Below are positions 47,551 through 60,072 of a stretch of 64,000 nt of DNA, piece by piece; within the stretch, counting starts at the first letter, position 1, and every line of letters begins with the position of its first letter. The stretch spans positions 118,508,246 through 118,572,245 of the forward strand of contig OU015523.1 of assembly GCA_907165065.1 (NCBI GenBank), read 5' to 3'. Below the pieces are notes generated by a model that was not told the DNA's origin, did no database searches, and saw only the letters and a list, made by a program, of their open reading frames with translations. A program made the translations under genes and the position numbers. Source of the DNA: Caprimulgus europaeus (lineage: Eukaryota > Chordata > Aves > Caprimulgiformes > Caprimulgidae).

Positions 47551-50500
47551 ACCTGCATGGGTTGAGCCCACTCAGGACATTTCTGAGCAGCAACAGAGCC
47601 CACACAGCCCATGCACACTGCTCTGTCATCTCACAGACTGGGCTGTCTTTGGTTGCTCTCCTAAGCCTCTGTCAAAGCAGCAGTTCCCCACTCCTAGCTG
47701 TTAATCTCTCCAGCCACATTCTGTTGTTGGCTAGGCCATCCCCTACCTGAATGGCCCTCACCACCCCCTCCCCTCCAGGGGCTCTCATCTGGCTTTTTGA
47801 TGCTCGTTAAGTAACATAGCCCACATGGGGAGAACAAACAAATACAACAGGTAATGTCTTCTGGCACTTTTCATTTATGCTCTTACTCTTTACCATTGCC
47901 CTCAGGTCTCCTAGGTTGTGATCCTCACAGCTCATGGGCAGAGGCCCTGCAGTTCAGTATCAGTTAGGAAGTTAAGTCATTTCGGAGGCAAATCATTAAG
48001 AACAACATTGTTGAACACTTTAAACATAGGTTTAAAAAAGCAATGCATTCTTGTTAAAATGCAAAAGAAGAAAGATGGAGGGAAAGGTTCTACTTAATCC
48101 CCCTGAATATAAGATGGTGAACTCCTAGGTGTGATGGATAAACAACAAATCTTTATCTAGGACTGGCTGCTATTCTTGCTTCCTGCAGGCAGATACAAGG
48201 AAGAGGTCTCCATACTTCTGGAACTGACTCTTCACATTTCTGTTGCTCAAGCAAAGCAGAGAGAGGACAGCCCAAACCACAGCAGACCAGGCACCAGGTT
48301 TTCTCCCTTAATTCTGCTACAATTCTTCTGCATGAGCTTAATTATTCTTTGCAAGCCAGCTGCTCACTTTTAAAATGAACAGAACAATGCTCTACTGCAC
48401 TGGGAGAGTCTAAAGATAAAAGTATTAACACATGTGAAGTAATGTGATAGAAAGCATTACAGAAGAAGAGAGCATCTACCCTCACACTAGTTTACACAGA
48501 ACCTTACAGAATTCTCCTGGAAGGTCTGTATGAGTCCATAACAAAACTGATTACATAAATGCTTCATTGTAATGTGACACATGAAAAATTCCATTTTAGC
48601 AATAACAGTAATAAAGGGTGCTGTTATGCCCATTTTGACTGGAAAGAGAAAAGAATTATAAAGGAATACGGTCAAGGACAAGAAGTTAGTCTTCTTACAC
48701 CTATGAAAAAAACTTCAGAAGTAGAAAAATATATGGCAAATATTAAAATACAAAATGTTAAGTTTACCTGTCTAAAACATATTTCAGTTAATTATATGCT
48801 AACAAAGTATAAGAGAAAATTTGTCAAATCATGTTTTCTTAATCAATTCTGTTTCAGTGCAACCCAGTCCATTTTACTCCCATTCCTTAGGACAAGCATG
48901 AGAAACACACTTAAGGAGGGAAAATTTTCATTGAAGAGGATTTTGGAACTTTGACAGCCAGAGGAAGAAATGAGGCAGCATATGGCTAGTGAGATATACT
49001 TTGATAACAGACAAACTAGAGTTGATTTTAAAAAATCCAGAAAAATTATTATAGCTTTTTAGGACAACAATAAAAAATATAATCTTTTCAAACACTTTGA
49101 AGTTTTTAAATTTTATGCGAGTGTTTCAAGAAAACAGAAACTTTTTGAGCTCTCTAACCAGCAGAAAATTGAGAAAGGGTTCCTTGAAATTGTCAAAATA
49201 TTTCTCTTTCTTTTTCATCAAAACCCAGAACATTTCAGCCTTCTCCAGGGCTGTCAATACTGCTGTCTAAATTACATTTACATTTAACTTTCCCCTGAGA
49301 TGCCAGTCAACAGATATTTTTAAAGTTTCTGTTCTGCACATCTCACTGGAAATGCTTTCTTTTGATTCATACATCTAGATTCTCCCGCACCTTTCTGCAA
49401 ATTGATTTTTGCCAAGCCAGGCACATTGGTTGTCTTCTCACATGTCATCCAGACTACATGAAGATGCAAGAAAAAACTTATTTAAACTTTTAGAAAAGCA
49501 TCATAACGAGAGAAAATAACACAAAAGCAGGCAATTAACTACTTCTCATTTTTTGTATATACTGGTAAGCAACATACTTCATACTTAGACCTCCCTGAAG
49601 TAGAATGAAAGTTGAACAAAGGACTGTTTCTCCACCACTCCCTGCAGCTAAACACATAAAAGATTTAATATACCCAGATTTTCACAACTCATCTTTGCCC
49701 TCCACATAGTGATGCACCAGAACAAGCATCTCCAAGGACTCTAGTTATTTTATATGGCTCTAGGGGAGCCAGCTAGATAGTGAACTGAACCAAAAGCTCT
49801 AAAATGCTTCTTGCTTCCAGCCAAGAGAATTAAAGAATGAGTAATGTGCCAAAATCCCATTCCCAGTATTGGAGGGAAACTCTGATCTTACTCAAGAGAA
49901 ACAATCTGTTCTCTCCACTTTTCTCCTCTTCACCTTGCAAAGTCTTGAAAGGCTCAGTGAAGGTAAAAGTGAAAAAAGGGCTCACACTTCCAAGGAGCAC
50001 CAGATAATAGTGGTTGCAGTTATGGTCTACTAGTCTTGTAATTAGTGATAGCAGTTGATCTGGGTTATGGTGAGCTCTAGCTCTGATCTAGATCAGATCC
50101 ACACTACAGCAAGCCCCACATGCAACAGATAATAAGGGAAGTGCTTCCAGTTGCCTGCCTACCTTGCATTGACCAGTGTAACACACCCACAGTCACACTT
50201 TAATTAGTTAAGCACATCCCACAGCCAAAACTGTTTTGTTAAAATACCCTCTGACATACCTATTTCTTGCTCTCAAGCCTCCTTTTTTGAGTACATAATA
50301 AGCATTTATGCTTTTGTAGTTCTTTAAATATAACAGGCTAAGTAATGTTCACGTACTTGAGAAGATACTCTGCCTACAGTAATGCTGTAGGAAGACAACA
50401 AAAAGATAGTAGATTGCAAATGCATTACACAAATGTATTGGTAATTTGTTGTGATTTAAAGATGAGATAAGCAGGCAGCACAATCTTCTAGTCTCAGATG

Positions 50501-51636
50501 GTCTCAGTCTGAAGAGGTCTAAAGCAATATACCTTTTGATTATCTCATCTATTATGAACAATAAATCACCATGAAAGCTCAGGACATAACATGACAACAT
50601 AAACGTTTTATATGAATGCATTACCGCCGTTCACTTCAAGGCAACAACTCAGTAGCAAAACGTGGCTATTTCTACCTATAGGATTTCCACAGGAGCAAGT
50701 GTATGACAGAGCACACTAATCCTTTGGCTTTGATTGTATGCTCAATGCACATCCCAAGCAATGTATCATGGATAAATGTTAAACCTTGCATTTCTTTGCC
50801 TGTGCAAAGAGATACAGAATACCAGAAAGCAGTTTGTAAGTCAGGATTTCAGCTCTTTCTAGGACAGGGTGAATAGCCTAGGATTCAGCCTCCACAGCTG
50901 TACATTTACAGAATCACAGAATGTGCCTTGCTGAGAAAGATCTGCATTTTTAGTTACACAAGCACTGAACATGGCACAGTGGTGAGGCAAACGACATTAC
51001 AAATGCAAATTCAAGTGACTGAAAAAAAACCAAAAAGAAAGACACTTTAAGCAATGTTTGAAATACATGTACACAAAGTAACTTAAGCTGAAACTGGTCC
51101 AAAACTACAAGAAGGTGTATAACCTTAGAATGCCCAAGATAAAAAAAATGAATTGAAAACTACTTGCAAAGACCTGGCCTTCAGAAAGTGAGGTACTTCC
51201 CCACAATGCTTTTCTAGGCACAGTGTGAGGGGAGCTGTTAAAGCTGATATACTGTAATCTGGGTTACATTTAAACATCTGGCCCATTTGGTTCATGTGCA
51301 TTGATAAGCTCTAGTCAGAGCAACCAGTAGTCTTAAAATGTTATTAAATATAATTTTTAATAACTGTTTTACTTATGTATCCTCCTTGGGCAGGTTTTAA
51401 AATCAGGACTGTAAGTAAAATATGACTCTAAAATACTATTATAATATATAATAAAGTTTTAAATTCAGTATGTTTTTAATGTAGCTTTTGCTACTGTAAA
51501 AGTTGTAGTTGATAGATGTTATGCAGCATAATTTTCCCAGCAATAATTTAAAGAAACAGAGTTATACATAGGATGGATATAGTTATACCTTGGATGGTCT
51601 GTAGGTTGTTTCACTTCAAACAAACACACATCTTTA
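47551..51636. other. Gene-free unique sequence
   Basis: No gene or transposon is recognised in 4.1 kb. The first 300 bp (to about 47830) is noticeably GC-richer than the rest. A 131-codon plus-strand frame at 48559-48954 shows no domain. A perfect 16-bp palindrome TCTGATCTAGATCAGA lies at 50082-50097, about what chance allows in 64 kb. Confidence 0.55.
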
Positions 51637-51800
51637 TCATAGAATGGTTTGGGTTGGAAGGGACCTTAAAGCTCGTCCAGTTCCAACCCCCCTGCCATCA
51701 GCAGGGACACCTTCCACTAGACCAGGTTGCTCAAAGCCTCATCCAACCTGGCCTTAAACACTTCCAGGGAGGGGGCAGCCACAGCTTTTCTGGGCAACCT
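51637..51800 (-). mobile_element. CR1 LINE 3' end, minus strand, strongly truncated
   Basis: The left edge is the reverse-complemented tail and 3' UTR (ATCATAGAATGGTTTGGGTT), followed by GGAAGGGACCTTAAAGCTCG, CCTGCCATCAGCAGGGACAC and CACTTCCAGGGAGGGGGCAG, ending near CTGGGCAACC. It is about 165 bp and holds only the 3' UTR and the last dozen or so ORF2 codons. Low divergence from the copies at 58796 and 63102 suggests the same subfamily. The tail repeat is reduced to a single unit. Confidence 0.95.
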
Positions 51801-54800
51801 TTTAATTCCTAAGTTAAATTCTTTCCTTCCACTGGTTTAAATGGGAGTTTTGCCAAACGAATTACATTTTTTCTCTCTCATTTGACTCTGGCAGAGCCTC
51901 TGATCTTCTGCTTAAGTGTATTTCAGAGTTTTAGGCACTATACAAGAATTTAGAAAAGACTGCATATTCACTTGGAACAGGGAGCTTGACTCTTTCCCTG
52001 TTCCAGACAGTACTGGATACAATGATAAAAAATTAAAGGTTGCCTAAATTGTTTAGGCATTTAAAACATATCTAGCAATGGTCACCACCAGCCAAATAGT
52101 CTATAAACAATTCTTCAGTTGGGATGAAAGGTCAAACTATAGGCTGCAAAAGTCACACACATTTGATTCACCCTACTGCATTTCTTTAAAAAGCAGAAAG
52201 CCTATAATACTTTGTAAAGTTAGAAAAAGTAATATCTTTAACTTAATTGGGCTTCTCCATACATGTGAAAGTACTTTTAAAGTGTACCACAGGTAAATTA
52301 AAATAAAAATCGAAAAGCATAAGAGCTCTGAATTCATTTGTAAATAAATACTGATTCTGGTACTTAACTCTGATGTAATTTATCCTACATGAAGGAGAGA
52401 AGCTATGCAAGAAACAGCAATTTATCCTTTGCTCAGCTGTGAGCACAGCCCATGGTATTAAATAATATGAATGACACTGCTTTTCCTATGAGCACTCTCA
52501 TATTTTTTGTGATTAAATAATTTTCCACATCTGTGTTATGATATAACTTAGCATTATTTTTTAAAATCCAAATTTTAATCCACATACATGATAGAAAATT
52601 TATGGAAAGACAATACAGATTCTATATCACATTTTTAATGTAAACTGAAATATTATATCTACAAGATTAGAAAAACACAAATTCAGTAACGTGCATTAGT
52701 AATTAGACTGCAACTGAGCAGAACTGTTCAGCTGACTGGCTTAACAGCTGGTCTAAATCTCTTAAGGAGGAGCATATTTTTACAAAATATTTTATGAGCC
52801 CACACACTGGGAGCTACAGGAGTTTATTACAGAGGTAGACAGGTTGATTAATAAATATCAATTCTGCTTTGGGAATCAGAAATGTGTGGCTTGCCTGTCC
52901 AAGATGCTTAGGCTATTTATGGTTTTGTGTTTATTCACATGTGTGTGATTTAATGACTAAAAATGTCATATTAAATAAACAGCCTCATGCATAACCAGCC
53001 CAGATCTTTTATCAACTTCTCAAATGTTTATGTTTTGCAACATTCAGGAGTGAATATACCCACTCTCAGATAAAAAGATTTAAAGAAAATGAGGATAAAA
53101 TAGCTGAGCCAACACCTAACAGCAATCAGTCTCCAAGACACAGTTACAGACAGTCTGGCAAGATAACTAGGGCAACAGGAGTGGAAAGGGAGAAGGCCAA
53201 AGACTGGGGTGTGACAGATACGCAGTTGTGAGTCACTTTATTTTCTAAGTTGCTGCACAAGATAGATGCCATGACCTTTCACACAGCATTGCTGAATAAA
53301 ATGTTAGCAATACAAGGTCTCAGTCTGGACAATAACATGAATCATTTTATAAAAGCTCAAAAAAATTTGATATTTTCCAGGAGGCACTCCTTTCTGGAGG
53401 CCACTGGTTCTGTACAACGCTGCTGCTTTGTGGTCTTAGAGAATAATGCATAAGCCACTTTTTTTTTTTTTTTTAAAGGAAATCTATATCTGGCAGTCAC
53501 TCAGAAAATGCTTAATACTGAAACCCAAAACATTTTTTGTACACTCGCACTGTGCAAAAGCTCCTGCTGTAGACATGGTCTTAAGCTACTGTGACTTGAT
53601 TTCCTTCTCCATCTCACTGTTATTTTCTTAATCTTTCAATTAATATTACAGATTGTTACTGTTTTCTCCTATGTTTCATGCCAGAACATTATTCTGCTAA
53701 CCAGTCCTAGCTGACAGCTTGTGCTATAATATGAACAATTGTCCCCAGTCATTGAACTCTTAATTCAGGGCATCTCTAGAAGGGCATCCATGTTCATTTG
53801 CTGTTTATCTTTTCTTTAGTCCTCTGTCATTAGGGTCACAGGTAGCATATTAGCCGTACGAAACACAACATGTATCTTTCTACACAAATAGGTTGGGATG
53901 TATTAATTCTGTCAAACCCATCCATGCAAAATAAATATACTGCACATGCTGTCTGGGCTCTCTTGTCTTTGATCACCTATCTGAAATTGTTAGTGTCCCT
54001 CCTCACTCTCTCTTTTTTATTTATTTATTTTGCATTTATAATGTCTTTCTGCTTGGTACAAACTGGACACATTTTTCATTTATTTCAACCAGCTCTCATT
54101 ACCTTTATTCTCCAACTCACTCAAGCATGGATCCCTCACAACAGTTGGAAGAAGGTTATCTGGCTTTTTTTTTTTTTAACTCCTTTGCCTGTAATTCCAC
54201 CCTACAAGACTTAACCAATAATTTATTTTGTGAAGTAGAAATTAGGCAACTTTCTGAAATGCAAAAAAACCTTCTACCAAGTTGTTTAAGAAAAAAAAAG
54301 ATCAATATCACATTTATAATTCATTAAAAATCTGTCCCTCTTCAAGCACTTTTTAAGCATCTCATTCTATCTCAGAGGTTTTCAGTTTATGAAAGAACCT
54401 TTTATGTTTATGATGCAAAAAATGGAGAGAGTCTTGCTTCATCATGACATAAATGATCAATCCAAGAACAGGTGAGGAAACATTCCTTTGCTTTGATAGT
54501 ACATTTTCATTATTGACTGCATAGAGTTTATGTACTTCTCCTCTAAAAAAGAAATGCCATGAATAAAGCAGAATAAGTGAAAATATAGAAACCCAAACAC
54601 AACTGACCCAGATTTTACCTGAGCTAAAGCAAATAGAAAAAATAAAAGGAACAAAACAAACAAACAAGATCCCACCACCCCAAACCAGACAGGAATAAAT
54701 TACAAACTTAAATACATTTATATCTGCTAAATAATATTATAATTTAAAAATGTTTTTATTATAGAGATTCTTCCAGTAATATACCTGGTTAACCATTGAA

Positions 54801-55842
54801 TTAGACACACAGAAACATTGATACAGCACTGTATAGAAAAAGGTTTGGCAGTTTGTCACCACTTACGAACAAAGCAATGTCAGTTAAGTATGTTGTACTG
54901 GCCTTGCTATAGGCACACTTCCTGATCTCTCCCTTCTGTAAAACCTCATAAGTATTTGGGAAGGTCAGTACCCCCTGCTCTGCAGTGATGTTCAAGCACT
55001 ATGGTAGAGCTGCCACTCACAGATGACACTGGGAAAATTGCCATGATCAGAGAGCTGCTACTTGTTTTCTGTTTTTATCTGTTTTGCATTTGAAAGGAGA
55101 AGCCAAAACAGCTCATATTTGGCTCAAATTAGTCTGTGCCTGGGTATCTTTACAGTTATTCAAATTATCTCAGTATTACATAGTATAGATGGACATCTTA
55201 AGCTGTAGCTGCAGAATAATTTTCAGAAGTATTTGCAAAGTCATTAGCTATCATAAATTGCACAATTTACCCCTAAACCCAGATTCTTGCAGGTGCTGTT
55301 GCTCCCTGAATAATCAAATCCTGTTTTGCTTCAGAGCAGTCAACTCCTTCCAGATGCTACACCCTGCAGTGCATTCTTCCTAATTGCCAGTTTGGGACCT
55401 AATGTGGGCTGCATCATCCCTAAAAAGCCATCAGCACCGAGCTTCATTCCGAGCTCTGTCTCCTACCAGTGCAGAGCTCCTGGGAGTTCTGAGAGTGTTT
55501 CATCACTTCTCACATAACCTCAGACTAACCATCACACAAAACTTAACACTGACGATCATGGTACCTGTGATGTCAAGCTTTAGAGGTCTAAAAAAGGGAT
55601 AAATCATGCCTTGACATAGCATTCATAAACATCACATACTACTGCACAGAAATGTTCACTTGTGTTTTTTTTCATGAGTTGACAGACAGGAATATGTAAT
55701 TATATCCTTTCTGTATAATTAATTAAGATAGTTAAGAGTAACACTCAGAAGAACCTCTGATTTAATAAGATTTGTGGCATTCAAAGACATCTCAGTCTCA
55801 GTATACTTTTTTGACTCTTATTTCCACTGGCTTTCAAAAAGG
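51801..55842. other. Gene-free sequence with possible regulatory segment
   Basis: No gene is recognised in 4.0 kb. Open frames reach 114 codons (53870-54214 plus), a hydrophobic phenylalanine- and leucine-rich frame typical of T-rich DNA. A T16 run lies at 53459-53474. Homeobox-like AT motifs cluster in 52680-53060. Confidence 0.55.
53459..53474. repeat. Homopolymer T16
   Basis: An uninterrupted run of 16 T residues, the source of the polyphenylalanine run in the frame at 53446-53631. Confidence 0.9.
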
Positions 55843-56830
55843 TGTGTTGGGTTTGTTCGTGGGGGGAGGGGGGAAAGTTGGTTTTTTTGGTAGTGGGGGA
55901 AGGACGACTTTATGAGAGTGAAAAGCTCCCCTGGCTCCAAAAATGGACACCTCCTCCTCCAAGCCTAGGCTGGGCCAGTGAGCACTAGAGAAACGCCTCT
56001 GTGAATCCATATTTGTGAGGGGAAGGATAGTCCTGAAAGGAAGAAGGTGTGGTACCTGGGAAGAGGCAATTGACAAAATAAAAGAGGACAACCAGCTTAA
56101 ACAAAGGACAGACTGATAGACAGAGGAGACCTTCCTTGCTAGAGGGAAGAGGAGGAGAGACATTCACACACCCGGTTCACTTGATGGAGTAGGAGAAGGA
56201 AAAGGAATTGCCTTGCAGTCCATGGATATCAGTGGTGGAGCAAAACCCATTTGTAGGCCATGGAGAACCCACGCTGGAGCAGAGAAGTTGAGCCTGAGGG
56301 CAGGTGTGACTGGAATTGAGACCCCAAGCCAGAGCGGGGAGTGGGGCCCCAGAGTTGGGGGTGAGTCTGCAGTCCGTGGATGTCACCATGCCGGAGCCAG
56401 GAGCTGAGCCCAAAGAGGTCCGTGACTCCATGGGAAGCTTGCTCTGGAACATCTTGTTCCTGGACTTCCATGCTGGGAAGAGTGGCAGAGGTGACCTGAC
56501 TGAACCCCCATTCCCTGTCCCCTGTGCCACTGGTGGGGAAGGTAGAGAAATGAGGAGCAAAGTGATTTGAGCCCAAGAAGAAAGGAGGGGTGGGGGACAA
56601 GGTGTTGTAAGTTGTGGTATTTTGTCTACTCAGATGGTTTGCAATGAATTAAATTGATTTTTCTTGCCCAAGTTGAGTCTGTTTTGCCCGTGACCATAAC
56701 TGGTGAGGGAGCCACCCCTGTCCTTCATTCCTAATCCCATGCCTGCTTTGTTAGTACTCCCATCCCATCTCATGGGGTGGGGGGAGTGAATGCAGGACTG
56801 CATGGTCCCACTGTGGATCAAACCACCACA
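55843..56830 (+). mobile_element. 988-bp ERVL-type solo LTR with AAAGG target duplication
   Basis: The block starts TGTGTTGGGTTTG and ends GATCAAACCACCACA, and AAAGG flanks it on both sides (55838-55842 and 56831-56835), a perfect 5-bp target duplication. It is far richer in G and C than its surroundings. The middle holds a degenerate repeated motif of the form CC(A/G)TGG...GGAGC (starts near 56215, 56253, 56369, 56417). The 3' part carries CCCCATTCCCTGTCCCCTGT, AAGTTGAGTCTGTTTTGCCC and GTGACCATAACTGGTGAG, phrases I recall from a neoavian ERVL LTR. A decayed polyadenylation signal may be AATGAATTAAATTG (56643-56656). There is no internal retroviral sequence, so this is a solo LTR. The open frames of 60-127 codons inside it, on both strands, are by-products of its GC content and should not be called genes. 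Confidence 0.93.
56215..56450 (+). repeat. Degenerate internal repeat in the LTR
   Basis: Four loosely similar units can be lined up at 56215-56241 (GCAGTCCATGGATATC...GGAGC), 56253-56280 (GTAGGCCATGGAGAACC...GGAGC), 56369-56397 (GCAGTCCGTGGATGTC...GGAGC) and 56417-56450 (GGTCCGTGACTCCATGGG...CTGGAAC). Spacing is uneven. I recall such repeats as a property of this LTR family and not of this copy alone. Confidence 0.6.
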
Positions 56831-58795
56831 AAAGGATGAAATGGAAATATTTGGGTCTTTCTTCCACAGCCACAAATGCTCAATTAAGTGAAGGGAAGCA
56901 CTGGATCATCCCAGTGTACTTTAAATATATTCAAATATCTTTTTAAAAGTTAAAGTATACATTAATACTATGGGCCAGTGGACCCCATCATGCATGTCCT
57001 CTTACTAAAACTTTATTTGGAATTCTGCTGGACTTTCCAGTAACTATTTAAGAAAAAGAGCTTTGGACCAGAAACCTAAACCTTCCTTATTGCTAAAGCA
57101 AATCACACCTCCAGTTTATTTCAGGTAGAATAAGAGCCAGAGCCTCTTATTCTACAGACAGTTAGACTGTAATCACATATTTGAAGATACTACTTGACAA
57201 TATGCACAGGTAGACCTATTTAAAATTAGTCCTTGGTCACAATATTTAGGAATTAAAGTTCTACAAAAACTTAGTGATTTAAACATTCACTATCCTTCCT
57301 GTCCATACAGTTCCAGGAGATTTAAAAGGATGGCACCTTATCATGCGTTTTCCACCAGGGACAGATAACCCTTGTAAAGATTAATGTGCTGCCACACTAC
57401 TCTTCCATCCCCAAATGTATCAGTTTAAAATTTCATAAGACTTTTTTTTCCCTGCTAAGCTGAATAATGCCCATAGAGCTTTCTCTTGTATGCTGCAAGG
57501 AAGGAACTGTAAAACATTCTAATGCCAAATATATTTCCAAAATTAACATTCATTCCACACATGCACTCTGAATAAGTAGAGTTAGTGCAGCATCAAGACT
57601 TCAGACTGCATTTTTCTGCCATGTTAGACTCCATGATGTTATACATTACTTTAAAGGGTATATTAAGGATATCTTAGTGCAGGTTATTAGCATTGATTTA
57701 TGTTATTTTAATACCTCACATTTTTCAATAAAAAATTGAAAATCTACAGAAAGCAATGAAATAGTTAATTTGAATGCCCCTGCACTTTATTAACTCACAT
57801 CCTGATTTTTGTATTAAAATGCAAACTTGTTCTGAAAGATGCAAAAGGCAGAAATCTATTATGCATTAATGTTAGGAGTTATATATTCATTCCAGAAATC
57901 AGAGAAAGATTTGACAGGAAAAAATGTGTCAGTCTGATCCCAATTCTGTGAAGAGAATTGAAAGCAAGCATGCAAAACCAAACATTTTTCTCTGATACAG
58001 TAATTTCAATAAAAGTGTTCCTGAGTCTTTAATTTATATCTAAAAAAACCCCTGTAGCCAGACAGGGTATAGAAAATGGAGAAAATTTACTGAACTAATC
58101 TTTTAGGTCAGCCTAGATAGAAACCAAAATTATTTCCTCATTTACCTCCTTGCTTTATAGATCAAAATCATGTTTCTGGCTTGCTGATACAATTATTTGC
58201 TTGTATGCTTGCCAGGCAGTGTGGTACATATCCATCTTCACTACATGCTACATGCCAGCAATTGCTCTGCTTGTGCTAGGCAGTTGGAAAGCAATCTGTT
58301 GAAGTCCACAGCATGATGCAAACCCATTCTCCTCTCCTCCTAACACCTTTCTCATTGAGAGCTGTCTTAAAGAGTAATCTCTCTCCATCAGCACATCTCC
58401 TTACTAAGGCCTGGCCAATAGATCTTATAGTCTACAAGCAAGTTTTTAAATGATGCTTTCTTGTCTTTGAAGGTTTTTTTACGGGTTTGCAGAATAGCAC
58501 ACAGATGAAAAACTACTTGGTTCTATCTCAGCTAGCTATATGTTCTGTCATAATTTGGTGAATGACCATTACCCAGCTCCTTCTATAGGCATGCTGAAGA
58601 GCTGGGCAATTCATCAATCTGCTGACATAATCCTCATTTAAATTCTCATGCAGAGCGTAAAGTATTTAATATTACACTCCTCCATATATCTCCCTTGCTG
58701 GTGTCCATGCTGCATGCAGTTTGTATATGTGATTTCAAAAATGTCTGCCTTGCAAATTACACAAACTTTTAAACTAGGCACTCGGACAATATGTA
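56831..58795. other. Gene-free unique sequence
   Basis: Two kilobases of AT-rich DNA with no frame of 60 codons except 71-80 codons near 58640-58880, which run into the next CR1. No repeat or RNA gene is recognised. Confidence 0.6.
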
Positions 58796-59018
58796 GAACC
58801 ATAGAATGGTTTGGGTTGGAAGGGACCTTAAAGATCATCCAGTTCCAACCATCCCCGCCATGAGCACGGATATCTTCCACTAGGTCAGGTTGCTCAAAGC
58901 CTCATCCAACCTGGCCTTGAACACTTCCAGGGAGAGGGCAGCCAGAACTGGACACAGTACTCCAGGTGGGGCCTTACAAGAGCGGAGTACAGGGGGAGAA
59001 TCACCTTCTTATTGCTGG
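58796..59018 (-). mobile_element. CR1 LINE, minus strand, with internal deletion
   Basis: The left part (58796-58942) is a CR1 3' end: CCATAGAATGGTTTGGGTTG, GGAAGGGACCTTAAAGATC, CCTGGCCTTGAACACTTCCA, GGGAGAGGGCAG. At about 58942 the sequence jumps to CCAGAACTGGACACAGTACT, CCAGGTGGGGCCTTACAAG and GCGGAGTACAGGGGGAGAAT, which in a full CR1 lie a few hundred bases further upstream in ORF2. Both parts have the same orientation, so a single CR1 with an internal deletion, made either during reverse transcription (template jump) or later, is the simplest reading. The right boundary is approximate. Confidence 0.9.
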
Positions 59019-60056
59019 GATAGATGAGCTTCCATCAGCATCTGGTAACACGACTACTTCAGCCCTCATCCGTCATGTCTGGAGTTGTGCTGTCCTATTA
59101 AAACATTTCTGACTTATTGCAACTTACTTTGGAAGAAAAAGATCCTTTTGTTACACACAACTCTCAATATTAGTGATGGGATAGAATTGCTAGGGCACTG
59201 AAAGGGATTCAGGTAACTGGGCTGAGCTGCTGGCTCAGCCATGAAATTGTTTTGCAACTGATGGCCGTTCCCTTCCCCTCTCCTTGCCTTTGTTTCACTA
59301 AATTAGAAAACAATAGTAATACTGATCTCTATACAGCCTCTCAAAATACACAGATAAAAGTGCTTTATGTGCCAAGATAATTAAAGAAAGGTAAGATTCT
59401 CTACTATTCATTACATTTAAAAGACATAATGCAGAAATGCATAGAAATTTGTTTAAATTTCCAAGAAATAATATGCAAAGTTATTTGTAAGCCTCCCTCA
59501 CCTTTTTCCTTTAGCTTTTTTTTATTTTAGGATAAGGAAACCAAGAGACCCATTCATTCATCACTTAAGTTTCCCTTTGGCCTACTCCCAGTTGATTCAT
59601 TTTAAATTAGCAATTGAAATTAAGAAAGGAATGTAGAGCACAGATGAAGCTAGTATGAGTTTTGCACTTGCAATTCCAGAAGGAAGGGTTTGAAATGAAA
59701 GTCATTTGAGAATGGTGCAGAACTGCAGAACAGCTCTGTAAATAACACAGCAAAAGAACAGATTTCTCACCAAAGCCAGGAGCAAAGTTTAGCAAAGCTA
59801 CATTTCAGTGCAGTTATTGGGGGCACTTCTGCACAAGATTTCTGTACTGGAATTGCAAAGCCCATCATCAAAATTACATAAAACAAAAATGAGTTTCTCA
59901 AATGGAAAGTACATGTTGATTATAAAACTGACACTGAAAAGTCTGGAAGTGCTGTCTAGAAAAAGGGGTAGCAGAACTTTCATTTTCACTAAACTTAATT
60001 ATTAGCTTTTAATAATCAGAAAGTTACTCTCACATATACAAAGTTTTCAGCATGCC

Positions 60057-60072
60057 AAAAAAAAAAAAAAAG
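60057..60072. repeat. Homopolymer A16
   Basis: An uninterrupted run of 16 A residues with no retroelement upstream. Confidence 0.9.

Noticed and set aside
48559-48954. 131-codon plus-strand frame
   Set aside because: Composition follows the local AT content and no family is recognised.
50082-50097. Perfect 16-bp palindrome TCTGATCTAGATCAGA
   Set aside because: About one such palindrome is expected by chance in 64 kb, and nothing nearby supports a function.
50908-50928. CAGAATCACAGAATG word like a CR1 tail
   Set aside because: The sequence that follows does not continue as a CR1 3' UTR, so a single tail-like word is not enough.
53870-54214. 114-codon hydrophobic frame resembling a membrane protein
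   Set aside because: Hydrophobicity comes from T-rich codons (Phe, Leu, Ile). There is no charge pattern or family motif to support a real membrane protein.
56177-56600. Overlapping open frames of 123 and 127 codons on the minus strand and 84 codons on the plus strand
   Set aside because: All lie inside the GC-rich solo LTR with exact target duplications. Long frames on both strands at once are expected from low stop-codon density there.
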